Source: Symbiodinium kawagutii (Eukaryota > Sar > Dinophyceae > Suessiales > Symbiodiniaceae). From it: DNA of 64,000 nucleotides. The notes beneath the pieces are model-generated. The model ran no database searches. It was not told where the DNA came from and saw only the letters and a list, made by a program, of their open reading frames with translations. This document shows, piece after piece, positions 46,132 to 58,115 of this stretch (position 1 is its first letter; the number at the start of each line of letters is the position of its first letter). Both the position numbers and the translations under genes were made by a program. The DNA is taken from NCBI GenBank assembly GCA_009767595.1, contig VSDK01001314.1, forward strand, positions 335,469-399,468, written 5' to 3'.

Positions 46132-46400
46132 TCCTACACCACGTTACTCCTAAATACACAGGTAGTTTCGGCTGCTATTGACACTGTAGTAAACAGCTTT
46201 TTGTTTATGGTTGTATTAAGTACTACTATTAATTACTGGTAAGTAAATATTATCAGCTATGCTCTTGCTATTGTTTACTATTACTAGTAAGTATAGTTAC
46301 ACTACTATCAGCTTACTATTACTAGTAAGTAGCATGATTAATACTATACCCATTGTTGCCATAAAGCTACTCATTTCCTGCTCCAAGCTGAAAACATCAG

Positions 46401-46428
46401 GTGAATCGCTTGCAGCTCAACGGCCGGG
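46401..46428 (+). CDS. Possible 28-nt exon
   Basis: Acceptor catcag|GT, reads ESLAAQRP, GA donor GACCCTGGG resembling GACCTTTGG of msrA. Phases match 45592 and 47084. Too short to be convincing by itself. Confidence 0.25.
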
Positions 46429-46988
46429 GACCCTGGGGGCCCAACGCAGCTTAGTCTATATAGGTCTATAGGCTACCACTCCAAATCCAGAATTTCTATT
46501 GGCTAACTACGACTTCCATCCACTTCCAGGATGGCTCAGTTGATGCCCATTCGGTGGCCGCTTATGATTAAACAAATGCTCTTTATTGCAGCCCACGAAC
46601 CTCTAGTTGAAGGGTACCACTCTGCAGCATGTTTCGGCATTACCGGGCGGCCATCTATAGAAATTGTGGGCAAATATTGTCATGATTTTTCTGTTTCAGA
46701 TTTCGCGGTAGGTATGACTATTGTAGTTGTAGTTATAATCCATTTTATTTTATAGATACCGAGTGGGTATTGCTGGTTGCTTGAGTTGATAGGTTCATGT
46801 ACTGGGGGCTAAAGTAATCCTGTCCCCCTGGTTGAACACGCAGCTTTTTCACTGATCATTCGGGCTCAAAATTTCAACCCCCCAAGATCAAATAAGATCA
46901 ATGCAACCAGTAGCCATTATTTATTAACAACTGAGGTATCCTTTATTATCCATGATTAGCCATTACCAAGCATCAATTCAATGGCATC

Positions 46989-47042
46989 ATATCTTTGAAA
47001 AGCCTTCATTACTGGCCATTACTGACGGCTTTTCAAAGATAT
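46989..47042. repeat. Perfect 16-bp hairpin
   Basis: ATATCTTTGAAAAGCC and its exact complement GGCTTTTCAAAGATAT with a 22-nt loop, 42 bp upstream of the amidase-like exon. Confidence 0.85.
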
Positions 47043-47083
47043 GAGTTCTTGCATCTTTCGCCTCGCCTCACTGGATGAACAAG

Positions 47084-47153
47084 GGGAATCCTTTGGCCAT
47101 GCTTCGAATCGCCTAACTACGATGGGCTGGTGCGTCCGTCGCCCCCCATCCAC
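47084..47153 (+). CDS. Amidase-like exon (tentative)
   Basis: Acceptor aacaag|G; reads GILWPCFESPNYDGLVRP, then SPPIH. The string DGLVRPSPPI resembles the DGxVxPxPPxxRAL segment of fungal-type amidase-signature enzymes, where it follows a G-I/V-L/M-W strand as here. The catalytic Ser-Ser-Lys region was not found. The donor is GCAGCAGTGG or a site slightly further on. TGG-rich repeats follow (47215-47340). Confidence 0.35.
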
Positions 47154-49018
47154 GCAGCAGTGGTGATGAAATCATCCACATGGGCTATGCTGAATTCTAT
47201 ACTCATTATTTGGTTTCATAATGGTGAATAATTAACCATCCGGGGTAATGCTGACCAATGGTAACAAAATGGTTCACCATAATGGTCTAGTAGTACTCAA
47301 CGTGGTGAAGAATGGAACAGAATGGTGAACACGGTGAATCATCATTTTATCGTGATAACGATTTATGGTTGTGAATCATGTTTAGATAATGCTTTCACAA
47401 TGGATACAAGTCAACAAATGCGCCAGTGCTGGTTCATGAGCACATAGTCCTGGATAGTGAATGGTGGTCGACAGCCAAAGAACAACAACAAGGCATGAAC
47501 CATCGATGGCTCGGACAGCATCTGATTGCCGGAGAATTGATGGATGCTGAATTCTCTGAGCATGGTGACTTTGGGGAGCATTTGTATCAATTTTAAACAT
47601 ATATATAGTGTAACTTGTACTTCGTACAGGAACATGTTGTCCAGGTCTCAAAAACATATCCACACAGGTAGCCATTTTCAATCCACATAGGTAGCCATTT
47701 TCCAGCACCGTGGAGACCGGGCTTCGCTTTAGGAGATCCTGGACACCAGGACAACTGGGCGTGCATCCCTTTGTCATGTCCCTTGCATCAATGCTGCTGA
47801 GGGAGGAGGGCTGCGCTTAGCACAGGGCCTGGAAGCTGGTGACCGAAGATTGGGCTGAAGTTTGGAAGGCTGAAATCCACGAATTTCCAAAATCTGAAAG
47901 AGTTGTTTTTTTTTTAGTTTGTGTCATTTTTTTCGCGATGCAACATGTGGAGATGTCCCACTTGAAACACAAATCACGCCAGTGGCTTCAGCCAACAGCC
48001 ATTGGCAACTTGTGCTGTCTCCTGTCCAGCAAAGCAATGGTGAAAGTCTCGCTGGCGCTTGCATGTGCATCCCCAGTTGGCAACTGGTAACTACCCATGG
48101 TTATACGGCTTATAAGCTACCGTATGGGGTTTGTAGCCATGGCTATATCCCACTTACAGCCGCATTTGTACATCCAAGTGCGAATCACTGTTTGGCAGAA
48201 ATCCATTAATGTATAGGGGCACCAGTTTGGTTATATCCAACCTTTCAGCAGGGTGAACTCCGCAAGACTTGTTTGTTGTGCCACAAAGCTGCCTATTCTT
48301 GGATCAATTTTAGGATTTGCCGAGTAGGGGAATACTGTTTGCTTCAGACCTTTTGATGCTTTCCTTTGACCGTTTAAGAATTGGTTTGTGAACTGATGGC
48401 ACAAAATGGTCCTAGTTGTACCCAATCTGTTGCATGAAGCCTACCATAGACTTTCAAGAAGTGGACCTCTGACAAAGGCCGCGACAACAATTCCTGAATA
48501 AGACAGAGGATGAGTTTTAATCCATAATGTAATGAGGTATTTAGATACAATAGATGTATATATACATATATAGATCGCAAAATGAAAAACATATATGTAT
48601 ATAACTATGTATATTGTGATGGACAAATTCTCCAAGTATAAGTGCTTCTCGCAAAAGAGTATCATGTGTAATTGTCAACGAAGCTGAGTGCCGTGAGAAA
48701 ACAATGGAATTGTCGCAACGAAAGAAAAGAGGCGCAGATATGACCATAGTCATTTACAGTACTCCCATTTCAAGAAACCCCCAAATCGTAGACATTAAAT
48801 CGCAAATTTGTTGGTGATTCTTCCCTACTAACCATTACCCCATATAAAACCATTAACAAACCCCAAATATGGCTTGTGACAGCCATGGATCTTGCATCGC
48901 TTGTCGATTTGAGCCACAGGCTTCAATTTGGAAGGCGCCGTCGGGTCAAAGTCTTTGAGATGTCTTGCAGACCGGGTACGGGGGGTCACTCAATTTTCGA
49001 TGGTGGGCTGGCTGACTC

Positions 49019-49149
49019 ATATGGCTATGGGTCAATATTAACCAACCAACTTTATGGGATAATAACCAACAATTTTATAGGGAAAACAATGGTGAATGAT
49101 GGGGGAAGCATGGGGAAGCAGGGGTACAGGGTTTTGACCCACAGCCATA
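49019..49149 (+). mobile_element. Family B MITE-like element
   Basis: CATATGGCTATGGGTCAATA at the left, GGGTTTTGACCCACAGCCAT at the right; contains an internal tandem GGGGAAGCAT/GGGGAAGCAG. Confidence 0.8.
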
Positions 49150-49754
49150 TCTCAATATGAATCAACCATCAAGCATCATCAACCATTTGTGTTGGTTATA
49201 ATTCCCTATCATTCACCACTACCATTCTGGGTGTATTACAGCTACTTCCTTAGCTTTTGTTTGGCTTTTTGGGATTTGATTGATTTACCATTTTTTGCCA
49301 CTAAAGCCGTTGGACCTTTAGCAAGGCCTCTTAAAGATATGTTTCATAGGGGTTGAACCACCAACCAGTACTAGTGATGAATCTTTGTCAAGCCCAACCT
49401 TCCTGCACCGATCCGCACACGAGAGTTCATCGCCCAGCTGTTCTGATGCTTCTCTACCACTATCCATGATTTTGTTGGTATTTCAGTTGTATATCGGGTG
49501 GTATTGGGTACTGTAGATGGTGATTGGGTGATGCATTTGGCGACATTTCGTTACATTCTTTGCCAGTATCTGCCTCACTTGGAAGGTTTGCCTGCAAATT
49601 GCATATCTTGAATCGCTCATCAATTATCTACAGCAGTACCTATCATGATTTGCCCATCAAGCCCCTCTCGGAGGTCTTAGTATGTGTGCGTGACTTGCCC
49701 GAGAAGGTATCTATTCCAGAACATGTTTTTGGCAACAAGGAACATATAGCAGTG

Positions 49755-49812
49755 AGGGAATCTAGGGGAATAGAAGGGAATAGAAGGGAATAGAAGGGAA
49801 TACAAGGGAATT
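49755..49812 (+). repeat. 10-bp tandem repeat
   Basis: GGGAATAGAA repeated about five times. Confidence 0.85.
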
Positions 49813-50065
49813 GTAGTTGCTATAGGAAGAACATCAGCAAGTAATTATATAAAACATGCAGAGATGAACATGTCTTATCCTCAGATTAACGTTTCCCCAT
49901 GACAAATTATGGATTTCATATGGATATGCCTAAACATTATCTATCCGCAATTTAGTCGGGTTACCACCAAAGCAATATTGCAGTTTTTTGGTACTCCATT
50001 CTAAGCCATGAAGTGTCTAGGCGGAGTGCAAGTGGGTCAACTCTCTCTTTATGTTTGTCTATACA

Positions 50066-50192
50066 AGGTGTGGTCCCCTGCTATAAATTGGTTAATTTTT
50101 GCTACTCAAAAAGCTAGTTCTATCCCTTTGCCTAGTAGTTACCCTGGTTATAGACCAACTTAGCTAACAGCTGGTTGCCCACCTTGTTTCAA
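50066..50192. repeat. Family D repeat
   Basis: TACAAGGTGTGGTCCCCTGC and GGTTGCCCACCTTGTTTC as inverted ends; inner GTAGTTACCCTGGTTATAGA. Confidence 0.5.
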
Positions 50193-51043
50193 GAGCCAGC
50201 TATGATGAGTTCATAGATGAGCCCGCGTTTCCTCGCAATGCTGCATTGCCACCAGTTGATAATAGATCTACCATACTACCGGAGTGGTAGATCCACATTA
50301 GCAATGGTTAATGCATGTGAAATCGACCACTTATCATTGATGGTCAAAAATGGTTAGTTCAGCGTTGACGGTGGTTGAGTACTAGGGAATTACAATCAAT
50401 AATCATTATGGCGAAAAGGTGAAATCGTAGAGCCAGCTGAAGCCATAAACCGCCATCATGCAGTTTAACCATGAATAGCCTGTGATTTAGCATCAAGCGT
50501 GGTGGATTTATTAGTATCGATCTCTCATTAGTCTGGCTAAATCCCATACGATCATTTCCACAAATCTCGCGCAGTTTGCCTGTTTGATCACCCCGTGCTG
50601 TCAGGAAACATTGTTTCCGGCTTCAAATTTGATGAAGATTGCACCCTGGACCTGTGGTGCAGGGAGTTGACGGCAATACAAAGGGTGTCAAGAAAACCTG
50701 CGTGCGCCGCGCCAACTGAATTCCACGGTGATCAGCACTGCGCCAGTGGACTGTCGTCCAACGTCAAGGGCGGTTGACCGTGGTTAATTAATCATCATTA
50801 AACTTCACCCTACTGTTGTTGATCATTGCTGGCCATTAACCATCATTAAGCATATCCTTGAAAATCAACCATCATCAACGATCATCAACGTATGCCACAC
50901 AGACCAGTCATGGTCATAGCTTCTCTGAAGCAGATCAGTTGTATCAAAATCGGCAGCAGCCCGGACCACAACAAAGCCGTGTGAGACGAAGTGCTCCGCC
51001 CGTTCTCTACAAGAGAGAAATCTATTGGAACACTACGATGAGA

Positions 51044-51160
51044 TGGCTATGGGTCAATATTAACTAACCAACGTTTATGGAGGATTTACCAACAATAATA
51101 AGGGGAAACAAAGGTTAATGATGGGGAACCAGAGGTACGGGGTTTTGACCCACAGCCGGA
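51044..51160 (+). mobile_element. Family B MITE-like element
   Basis: ATGGCTATGGGTCAATATTA at the left, GGGTTTTGACCCACAGCC at the right. Confidence 0.78.
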
Positions 51161-52094
51161 TGGTTGGATGACAGTGTGCCACGTCTTACCCAGAGTCTGA
51201 TTTGTTCTTTTCCGACGCATCGATAAGTCCACCATGGATCTTGCTGTGCTCCTTTGAGACCTCGTGTCACCAAGCCACTAAGCAACCAACATAGAAAATG
51301 GAGAATGACATGGACAATAGATGCAACAAAAACGTAACACCAGCTGCTGATAAAAACCTTCCAAACAACTGCATGGTTTATACTCTCATATGGTTTGCAA
51401 TCATTGGATATCATTGGCAGTTATTGTTGTTAGTTGTCCATACAACTCCTTTGGCAAACGATTGATTGTCATTACTTTAATGATGAGTTTTTTATCATGG
51501 TCAGTCATTATGCTAACAATTGAAAGGCGTGGTTCTCATCATGAGACAGACCTGTTTGACCCGATTTTGGATCGCCATTGACCATTGAACTTAAGCCAAA
51601 GCCACAAGATGAGTTGGTTACGAACATGTTTCTTTTCAGAGCATCGACCCATCACCATGGTTGTTGACCATTGGCTTCGATGTTGGTTGATAGTAATCAA
51701 GGTTAATTGTGGTTCATAATAGGGGAAGGTGAGAATTGGCCCTACTGAATCAACCCCATCCTTTCTTTTTTAACCATCACTAAATATGATTAAGCAGAAT
51801 TAAAACATGTCACGAGCATATCAATCACTATTGACCAGTGAACCATTATTGAAGGTGTTGAAAGGGTTCCATTTTGCCGATTGACCATGAAAAGCCAAGC
51901 AAAATCATTATGAGCCATCAGTACGGACCTCCCACCATGGAGGTTATTGTCGCTTATCAACCATTAAGATTAGTGTGAACCATCATTATGATGATATATA
52001 ATCAATTAATCATTCGCGACTTGCGACCCTGATGTTCGCCTTTTGATATCAAAATTATTCTCAAATCATTATTCTCTATCAAATATATTCTCAT

Positions 52095-52281
52095 AAATCA
52101 TGATTCTCAAACTCAAACCATTCTCATGGAGCGCCTGTTATTAACCACCATTATTCTCAAAATTCACAATGAATCACTATTATTTGATTATGAAACCAGA
52201 CAAATCCAATCAATCAACCATTTTCAACATCAAATATGTTCGTACCAAATCATGATTCTCAAACTCAAACCATTCTCATGG
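52095..52281 (+). repeat. 35-bp exact direct repeat
   Basis: AAATCATGATTCTCAAACTC and AAACCATTCTCATGG run identically at 52095-52129 and 52247-52281, 152 bp apart. Confidence 0.85.
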
Positions 52282-52355
52282 TTGATTTGTATCATTTTTA
52301 ACGTCCATGATTCGAGCCTTGCCAACTTCCTTACCTCATGAAGCGCCTCGCCGAG

Positions 52356-52423
52356 GTAAGCGTCCCTACGTCATCGGCAACGACGACGGTGCCATCGTCG
52401 ACGATGCACCAACAGATGCGGAG
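52356..52423 (+). CDS. Unassigned exon, 22 residues
   Basis: Acceptor gccgag|GT, donor GAG|GCGCTGCGG closely matching msrA exon 5 (GAG|GCGACGCGG). Reads KRPYVIGNDDGAIVDDAP then TDAE. CCATT-rich sequence lies upstream and TGGTTA-rich sequence downstream. Ends in phase 0, compatible with 53483. No family recognised. Confidence 0.5.
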
Positions 52424-52719
52424 GCGCTGCGGAGCCATGGGATATACAGGTTGTGATGTCCCCCAGGGATCGCTGACTCAGAGTAGTTAATGGTTAATGG
52501 TTATTATTGATTATAGTTACTGTAATGGTTATTAATTAATGGTTATAGTAAATGGTTATAACCATAGTCAAATTAGATTAGTTCAAGTTTGGGAAACTAC
52601 CAGTCATAGAAGATATAATTGACTATGTTTGGGTGGTTTTCAACATGTTTTTCCCGAGCAATGATTAAAATTTGGTTGACTAATGTGTTTCATCGGAATT
52701 GAAACCACCAACCAGTTGG

Positions 52720-53013
52720 GATGTTGCCACTATTGTATGCTTGGGATTGAGCCTAAGGCCCAGTTGATTGACCGTTGGCTTTGTGACTATTGGAAGGCAT
52801 TGTACTTCTCGAGGCTCCAGACATCACAAATGATGACGTGGGAATGGCTCCAGAGCTCATCGATTTGAAGAGATATTGTAGGGCTCGCATCAAGTTACGA
52901 ATGTTTCAAGTTACCGTGTCCCTTTGCCGGAGTGAAACGCTGTCATTCCCACACCTTGCCACTATGAGGGACTTTAAAGTGCTGACCCAGACTTCTTTTG
53001 GACAGGGGTTCAA
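52720..53013 (+). other. Protein-like frame between two unassigned exons
   Basis: A + frame reads LLEAPDITNDDVGMAPEL, IDLKRYCRARIKLRM and on to RDFKVLTQTSFGQGF. It lies between the exons at 52356 and 53483 but its phase with them was not resolved. Not recognised. Confidence 0.2.
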
Positions 53014-53440
53014 CCATTAACTATCCATTGACCATTCATTGACCATCAATTAATCATTAACAAACCACGATGAAGCATTGTAAACCTTTTCTTTACCATC
53101 AACTAAGCATTGATTGACCATTCATTGACCATATATTACCCATGAATTAAGCATTAATCAATTGTTTCAAGCATTGACTATCCATTGCCTATTAACTGAC
53201 CATGAATCAATCGACATTCTTCACCATGATTAAACATTATCAAACCAGCTTAACCATGTTTCATTGACCATTAATTAGCTGTTAATCAATTGGTTCAACC
53301 ATTGATTGACCATTCCTCTTTTGATTGGCCATGATCCACATTCATCATCTCCTATTATTAACCACTATGAATGGTTATAACCCCTATGAACCAGCTAGTT
53401 ATTAACCACTATTGATTAAGCACCTAAAATTCACCACTCC
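52985..53440 (+). repeat. CCATTNACCA-rich intron 3' end
   Basis: Dozens of TTGACCATT, CATTAACC and TTAACCACT units before the exon at 53483. Confidence 0.75.
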
Positions 53441-53482
53441 CAAGCGCCGCTGTTCCCAAACCATTCCCCACCCCCGCCACAG

Positions 53483-53568
53483 GAATATCCACCCATCGAG
53501 GTGCTCAAGCGGCCGCTGAAACCGGTCCAGGGCCCCAGCGGTGGGGCCACCAACGATGCCCGGAAACG
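53483..53568 (+). CDS. Unassigned exon, 28 residues
   Basis: Acceptor ccacag|GAA; reads EYPPIEVLKRPLKPVQ, then GPSGGATNDARK. Donor CG|GTACCAGTGG. It joins the exon ending at 52423 in phase 0. Preceded by about 450 bp of CCATTNACCA repeats. Not recognised. Confidence 0.45.
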
Positions 53569-53921
53569 GTACCAGTGGTGAATCACGGCGGTTGGCGGTT
53601 TGGCGGTTACCCTTTGGCGAACTAACCTGGTTGCGCTAAACATCACCATTTGTGTATGGGTAAAGCCAGTATCAATGGTGCGTTTTCACTATTTTTGATG
53701 TTGATACATGTACCAGATTTGTTCGGGCTGATTGACAGAGCTGGGTTTCATGAAAGTCTTTGAGGGACTCACGGTATCGAAATGTGTCGAACAAGTCAGG
53801 CACGTCGTACAACCCTCGCTGTTGGTTTTAGTTTGCTGCGGTTGCTCAGAAAGCGAAGATCCATTCTGAGACGTGGATGTTTGATGAGCATTTGCCAGCT
53901 TCTTGAGGGTTTTGTCAAGAC

Positions 53922-54239
53922 TTGCTAACAGCCCTTAGTTCGTACGAAAATGAAGTCAAGTTTAGATATATATTAGATGTCATTAACAAGATACTATCAA
54001 TATCTTCTAGAAACCTGTGCAAAACGCTGTGTTGTTCAGAACTGATCTTTGGGTCATGGCTGACAAGTGTTTATAGATTGCAAATGATGATGTATGATGA
54101 TAAGATCAGAACTGAGGATCCAAATTTAGCCACCACTTTATGGATTGTAAATGATAATCCTTGGCCTCAATGCGATTCGAAAATTGGATGGTGGCACAGG
54201 ATGGCTAATCATTGGAAGCCATTTGGTTCATCATGCTAG
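53922..54239 (+). other. Unrecognised open frame, 105 codons
   Basis: Reads YENEVKFRYILDVINKIL and ends with SKIGWWHRMANHWKPFG. AT-rich codons unlike the GC-biased exons. It may be a retroelement or chance frame. Confidence 0.15.
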
Positions 54240-54815
54240 ATGATTGTTTCATGGTGGTTGGTGCTAAAGATGGTAAATGGTGCTTGGCAGATAGCCAGTC
54301 ATTATGAATAATGGTAAATTGTGCTTGGTGATGGCTGTGGCCAATCATGGTGAGTTATAGCTAAGTAGCAAGCTGATGAATCCTATTTAGTGGTTGTTGG
54401 CAAGCTGATGATTGATGATTGACGGTTCAATGTGGGGCCATAACCATTTCTAAGCATCAACCAGGTTTGCTACTTGGCTGAAGCTGGGTTGAGCCATAAG
54501 CTGATAATCATTTCTAAGTTGGTTTGTAGCCATTAGCTGGGTTGATCTCAACCAGGTCTAAATCCAACAGCAGTGCTGGGGTCCCTGGTGCCCGAGCTCG
54601 TGTTACGACCCAACTTCGCAATCCCTGCTGGCCCTGGTTAAAAGATGGTCTATAATCCAACATCCACTATAGTTCATATCTACCTGTGCCTGCTGCAAAC
54701 GTACCTAAGTTCACCATTGATAACCCCCTAATCTAATTCTTAACCATTATCAAATCATTGTAATAATCATCATTCACCATCATTAATCATCATTAAGCAC
54801 GGTGAACTCACCTGA

Positions 54816-54990
54816 GTCAATAGGGCCTGGGGGGTGAACTCACTTCCTGGGTGGCGTCAGGACGAGATGGGGATGCCCAGCTGGTTCTCCCTCGTACCTC
54901 GCCAGAGTTGAGCGAACGGCACTGAGCGAACGGCACGGCACGGGCGTACCCCAACCGGCCGGGGAAGAGTGACCTGGCGATGGTTGGTGG
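54816..54990 (+). CDS. Exon-like island
   Basis: GC-rich and open in several frames; with the acceptor at 54822 (caatag|G) it reads AWGVNSLPGWRQDEMGMP then SWFSLVPRQS and a stop. This phase fits 53568. A different frame reads VASGRDGDAQLVLPRTSP. CCATT-rich repeats precede it. Frame undecided. Confidence 0.3.
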
Positions 54991-55096
54991 TTTCGACCTA
55001 GCCATGGGCAACCCCAAAAGTTCTGGTTGGTTTCATACTATAGGTGATTGATCAACTGAACGGTTTGGGGGTCCCCCTATTTTGAGAAACCAACAT
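54986..55096. mobile_element. Family A MITE-like palindrome
   Basis: Ends GGTGGTTTCGACCTAGCCAT (diverged) and CCCTATTTTGAGAAACCAAC; centre CTGGTTGGTTTCATACTATA. Confidence 0.65.
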
Positions 55097-55300
55097 TTGC
55101 TTATGGGATTATGGGTCAAGAGTTTAACCAGCCAAAATGGATAGTTGATGGGGATGAATAGTAATGTTGTATCAATGGTGAATGACATGTGGTTATGGGT
55201 CGATATTCACCATCAAGCGACTGGCAATGAAACATGGTAATGGGTTGATAATAGGGGATAGTAGCCAACAAAAATAATATGAATGCTATATACTAAGCAT

Positions 55301-55426
55301 ATATGGTTGTGGGTCAATATCAACCAACAAAGAATTTTGTTCAGTGAACATCTCAATCATTTGACTAGTTTGGTCCGTTATGGGATGTGAACAACCAGGT
55401 GTACATAGTTTTGACAGCCATATAGT
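55301..55426 (+). mobile_element. Family B MITE-like element, diverged centre
   Basis: ATATGGTTGTGGGTCAATAT at the left and TAGTTTTGACAGCCATATAG at the right. A second decayed copy starts at 55190 (TGGTTATGGGTCGATATTCA). Confidence 0.6.
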
Positions 55427-55589
55427 GTTCTATTTCATCATTGTTTTGCTGCATGATCACGATAAACTTGGCTTGACTTATATCATCGATATTAGTTGAT
55501 ATAGTTCTCAGTTTCAACTTTTCTAAGAAAACCTCAGGAAATATATCCGCTTGGTATGCTTCTCCATCTATGAAGCCTCTAAGCCCATC

Positions 55590-55730
55590 TCCCCGCAGCC
55601 CTGTGCAACGTTGGGGATACTGCTTCTTGAAGAGTTGAGCTGCGGCAGCGCCCTGGTGCCCTCCATAGGGATTCTCATCACCAATCGTCGGGCTACCCGG
55701 AACTTCCCACCACTTGGGTAATCCTTTGCT
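55590..55730 (+). CDS. Exon-like island
   Basis: One + frame reads PCATLGILLLEELSCGSA, then LVPSIGILITNRRATRNF without a stop, in GC-rich sequence. Acceptor ccccgcag is followed by C, unlike the AG|G rule, so the boundary is uncertain. Not recognised. Confidence 0.25.
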
Positions 55731-57329
55731 GGAAAAAGTTCTGGACCGACGCTAGCAGTTTGTAGGATGGCAGCTGGGCGCAGCTGTCGACTGGGGTGTT
55801 GGGTGCAAGCTAGGCGTTTGTAGGTGGACCCAGGTAGGAGATTGTTTGGGTGCTGTTGTGGCGGGACTTGCCAGCGTTTCTTTGCTCAGAGTGCCACCAG
55901 GTGGCACCAGAGCCATGATGTTTGCAAGAGACAAACCATCTCCATTGAATTTATTGTAGTTGAGGATGAAATTGATCAAAACATGATCTCAATTTGATGA
56001 TGAGAACAATTTCAACAATTCTTTGCAAGATTGAGAGCATGAAATTGACTCAAAAGCAGATACAGCGGTTTCAACGTTCTCTACCACTTGTTCTGTACCA
56101 GTAGTTGTATACTTCACCTGCTTCTTGGCGCTCACACAGCCATTGGCGGGCGGAGGGAAACAGTATTTTTCAGGAGTATCTCGATGTCTTTGCGTGGATC
56201 TTGATGTATTGGGTGGAGTATAGGGGAGTGTTGATTGGATGGGTCAGGTGTAAGGTGGTCCTATGCGGTTCAGACGTGCGGAAGGTGGTGGATCGCTGGC
56301 AAGATATGAAGAAAAAAGTGGCCAATTTATCCTTGGCAGTGGCGGAAGAACTTCGGAGGAGACAAGATGCCGTGCTTGTTTCGTTGCTGTTGCTTTGCCA
56401 AGTCCAAGTCAAAAGACATGCCTGTGCACCGTGACCAAGTTTCCCTGCGTCGTTAGTTTCGGCGTCACCTTGTTTCTGGTGATTTGATGTCATTTCCCAC
56501 TCTTCGAGGCTTACCATTAGATTGTTGGATCCATTTTGTTGTATCCTTGCTACGGCGGGGGAATTGTTTACACACTTTTGCCGGTTTCTATCGATCGATT
56601 GCAATCATGGACAGTTTGGAGCGCCATCATGAACCATCATTAAGCTTTATGGCTTTTATATAGATTAATATTCTGGGTATTGATTCATCATTGTTGGCCA
56701 GCCTAGTAGCATCACGTACCACTGTTGGCTAATGACTAAGCATTGCTACTATTGGCTTATTACCCATAGCTATTATCTGAAACAGTAGAAAACCATCATG
56801 AATCATGAACATTCACCAGACTATTCCCAGTGAAACACCATGATTACCAGGTACCTAGTCATGTTTATGATTTTGGATTGGTACTGTATGCCTATTTTTT
56901 ATTACTTTTTTGTTTGCCCCCCTATGTCACCAGCCGCGTTGTTCAGGTAGCAGCAACACCATGGAGGTTCACGGGGGGCGCAGCACAAAGAATGGGTGAG
57001 TTGTTGCAACAGGGGTGGCTGCATGATCAACCATCAGCAACGAGGAAACAGCAGGGATACCATCTTTACCGTTTCAAATGGATGCATCCATTGCTAGTTT
57101 TTCATGGATTGTATCATGATCAACCATTCCATTGCTGTTTCTTTTCTTGGATGGTATGCTGACAGGAGTGCGTTTTCAACGGGTGGCAATTCCATGTTTG
57201 AAATGTTTGTGGATAGAAGCGAGTCACGGTTAATGAAACAAGTGAAATAGGGATACTGTGCGGATAACAACATCATCTGGTCCGATCAGTCCCAGCGGAG
57301 ATAGCAATGGCTACTTAGTTGGTATTTTG

Positions 57330-58115
57330 GCTGTTTGTTTGCTTGGTTGTTTTATTGCTTGGTTGCCAGGTTGCTACGTTGCTCTGTTGTTTGCTTCGTT
57401 GTTTGCTCTGTCGTTTGCTTGGTTGTTTGCTTGGTTGTTTGCTCTGTTTGTTTGCTCTGTTTGTTTGCTTGGTTGTTTGCTCTGTTTGTTTGCTCTGTTT
57501 GTTTGCTTGGTTGTTTGCTCTGTTGTTTNNNNNNNNNNNNNNNNNNNNNNNNNNNNNNNNNNNNNNNNNNNNNNNNNNNNNNNNNNNNNNNNNNNNNNNN
57601 NNNNNNNNNNNNNNNNNNNNNNNNNNNNNNNNNNNNNNNNNNNNNNNNNNNNNNNNNNNNNNNNNNNNNNNNNNNNNNNNNNNNNNNNNNNNNNNNNNNN
57701 NNNNNNNNNNNNNNNNNNNNNNNNNNNNNNNNNNNNNNNNNNNNNNNNNNNNNNNNNNNNNNNNNNNNNNNNNNNNNNNNNNNNNNNNNNNNNNNNNNNN
57801 NNNNNNNNNNNNNNNNNNNNNNNNNNNNNNNNNNNNNNNNNNNNNNNNNNNNNNNNNNNNNNNNNNNNNNNNNNNNNNNNNNNNNNNNNNNNNNNNNNNN
57901 NNNNNNNNNNNNNNNNNNNNNNNNNNNNNNNNNNNNNNNNNNNNNNNNNNNNNNNNNNNNNNNNNNNNNNNNNNNNNNNNNNNNNNNNNNNNNNNNNNNN
58001 NNTGGTTGTTTGCCTGGTTGTTTGCTTGGTTGTTTGCTTGGTTGTTTGCTTGGTTGTTTGCTTGGTTGTTTGCTTTGTTTGCTCTGTTTGTTTGCTTGGT
58101 TGCTTCTGCTTGTTG
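57330..58115. repeat. 12-bp TTTGCTTGGTTG satellite with assembly gap
   Basis: Units of TTTGCTTGGTTG and TTTGCTCTGTTTG before (57330-57528) and after (58003-58115) 474 unknown bases (57529-58002). Long frames across it contain unknown residues and are not genes. Confidence 0.9.

Larger units (their letters stand above)
47166..52355. other. No supported exon in 5 kb
   Basis: TGG-rich start (47215-47340), family B copies at 49019 and 51044, family D at 50066. 50600-50775 is GC-richer with an open frame (LDLWCRELTAIQRVSRKP) but no matching splice sites. Confidence 0.4.

Noticed and set aside
47084..47153. HAD-phosphatase motif (DGxLVxSxPxI)
   Set aside because: The nucleophilic Asp two residues before DG is absent (N-Y-D-G). 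The VRPxPPI run fits amidases better.
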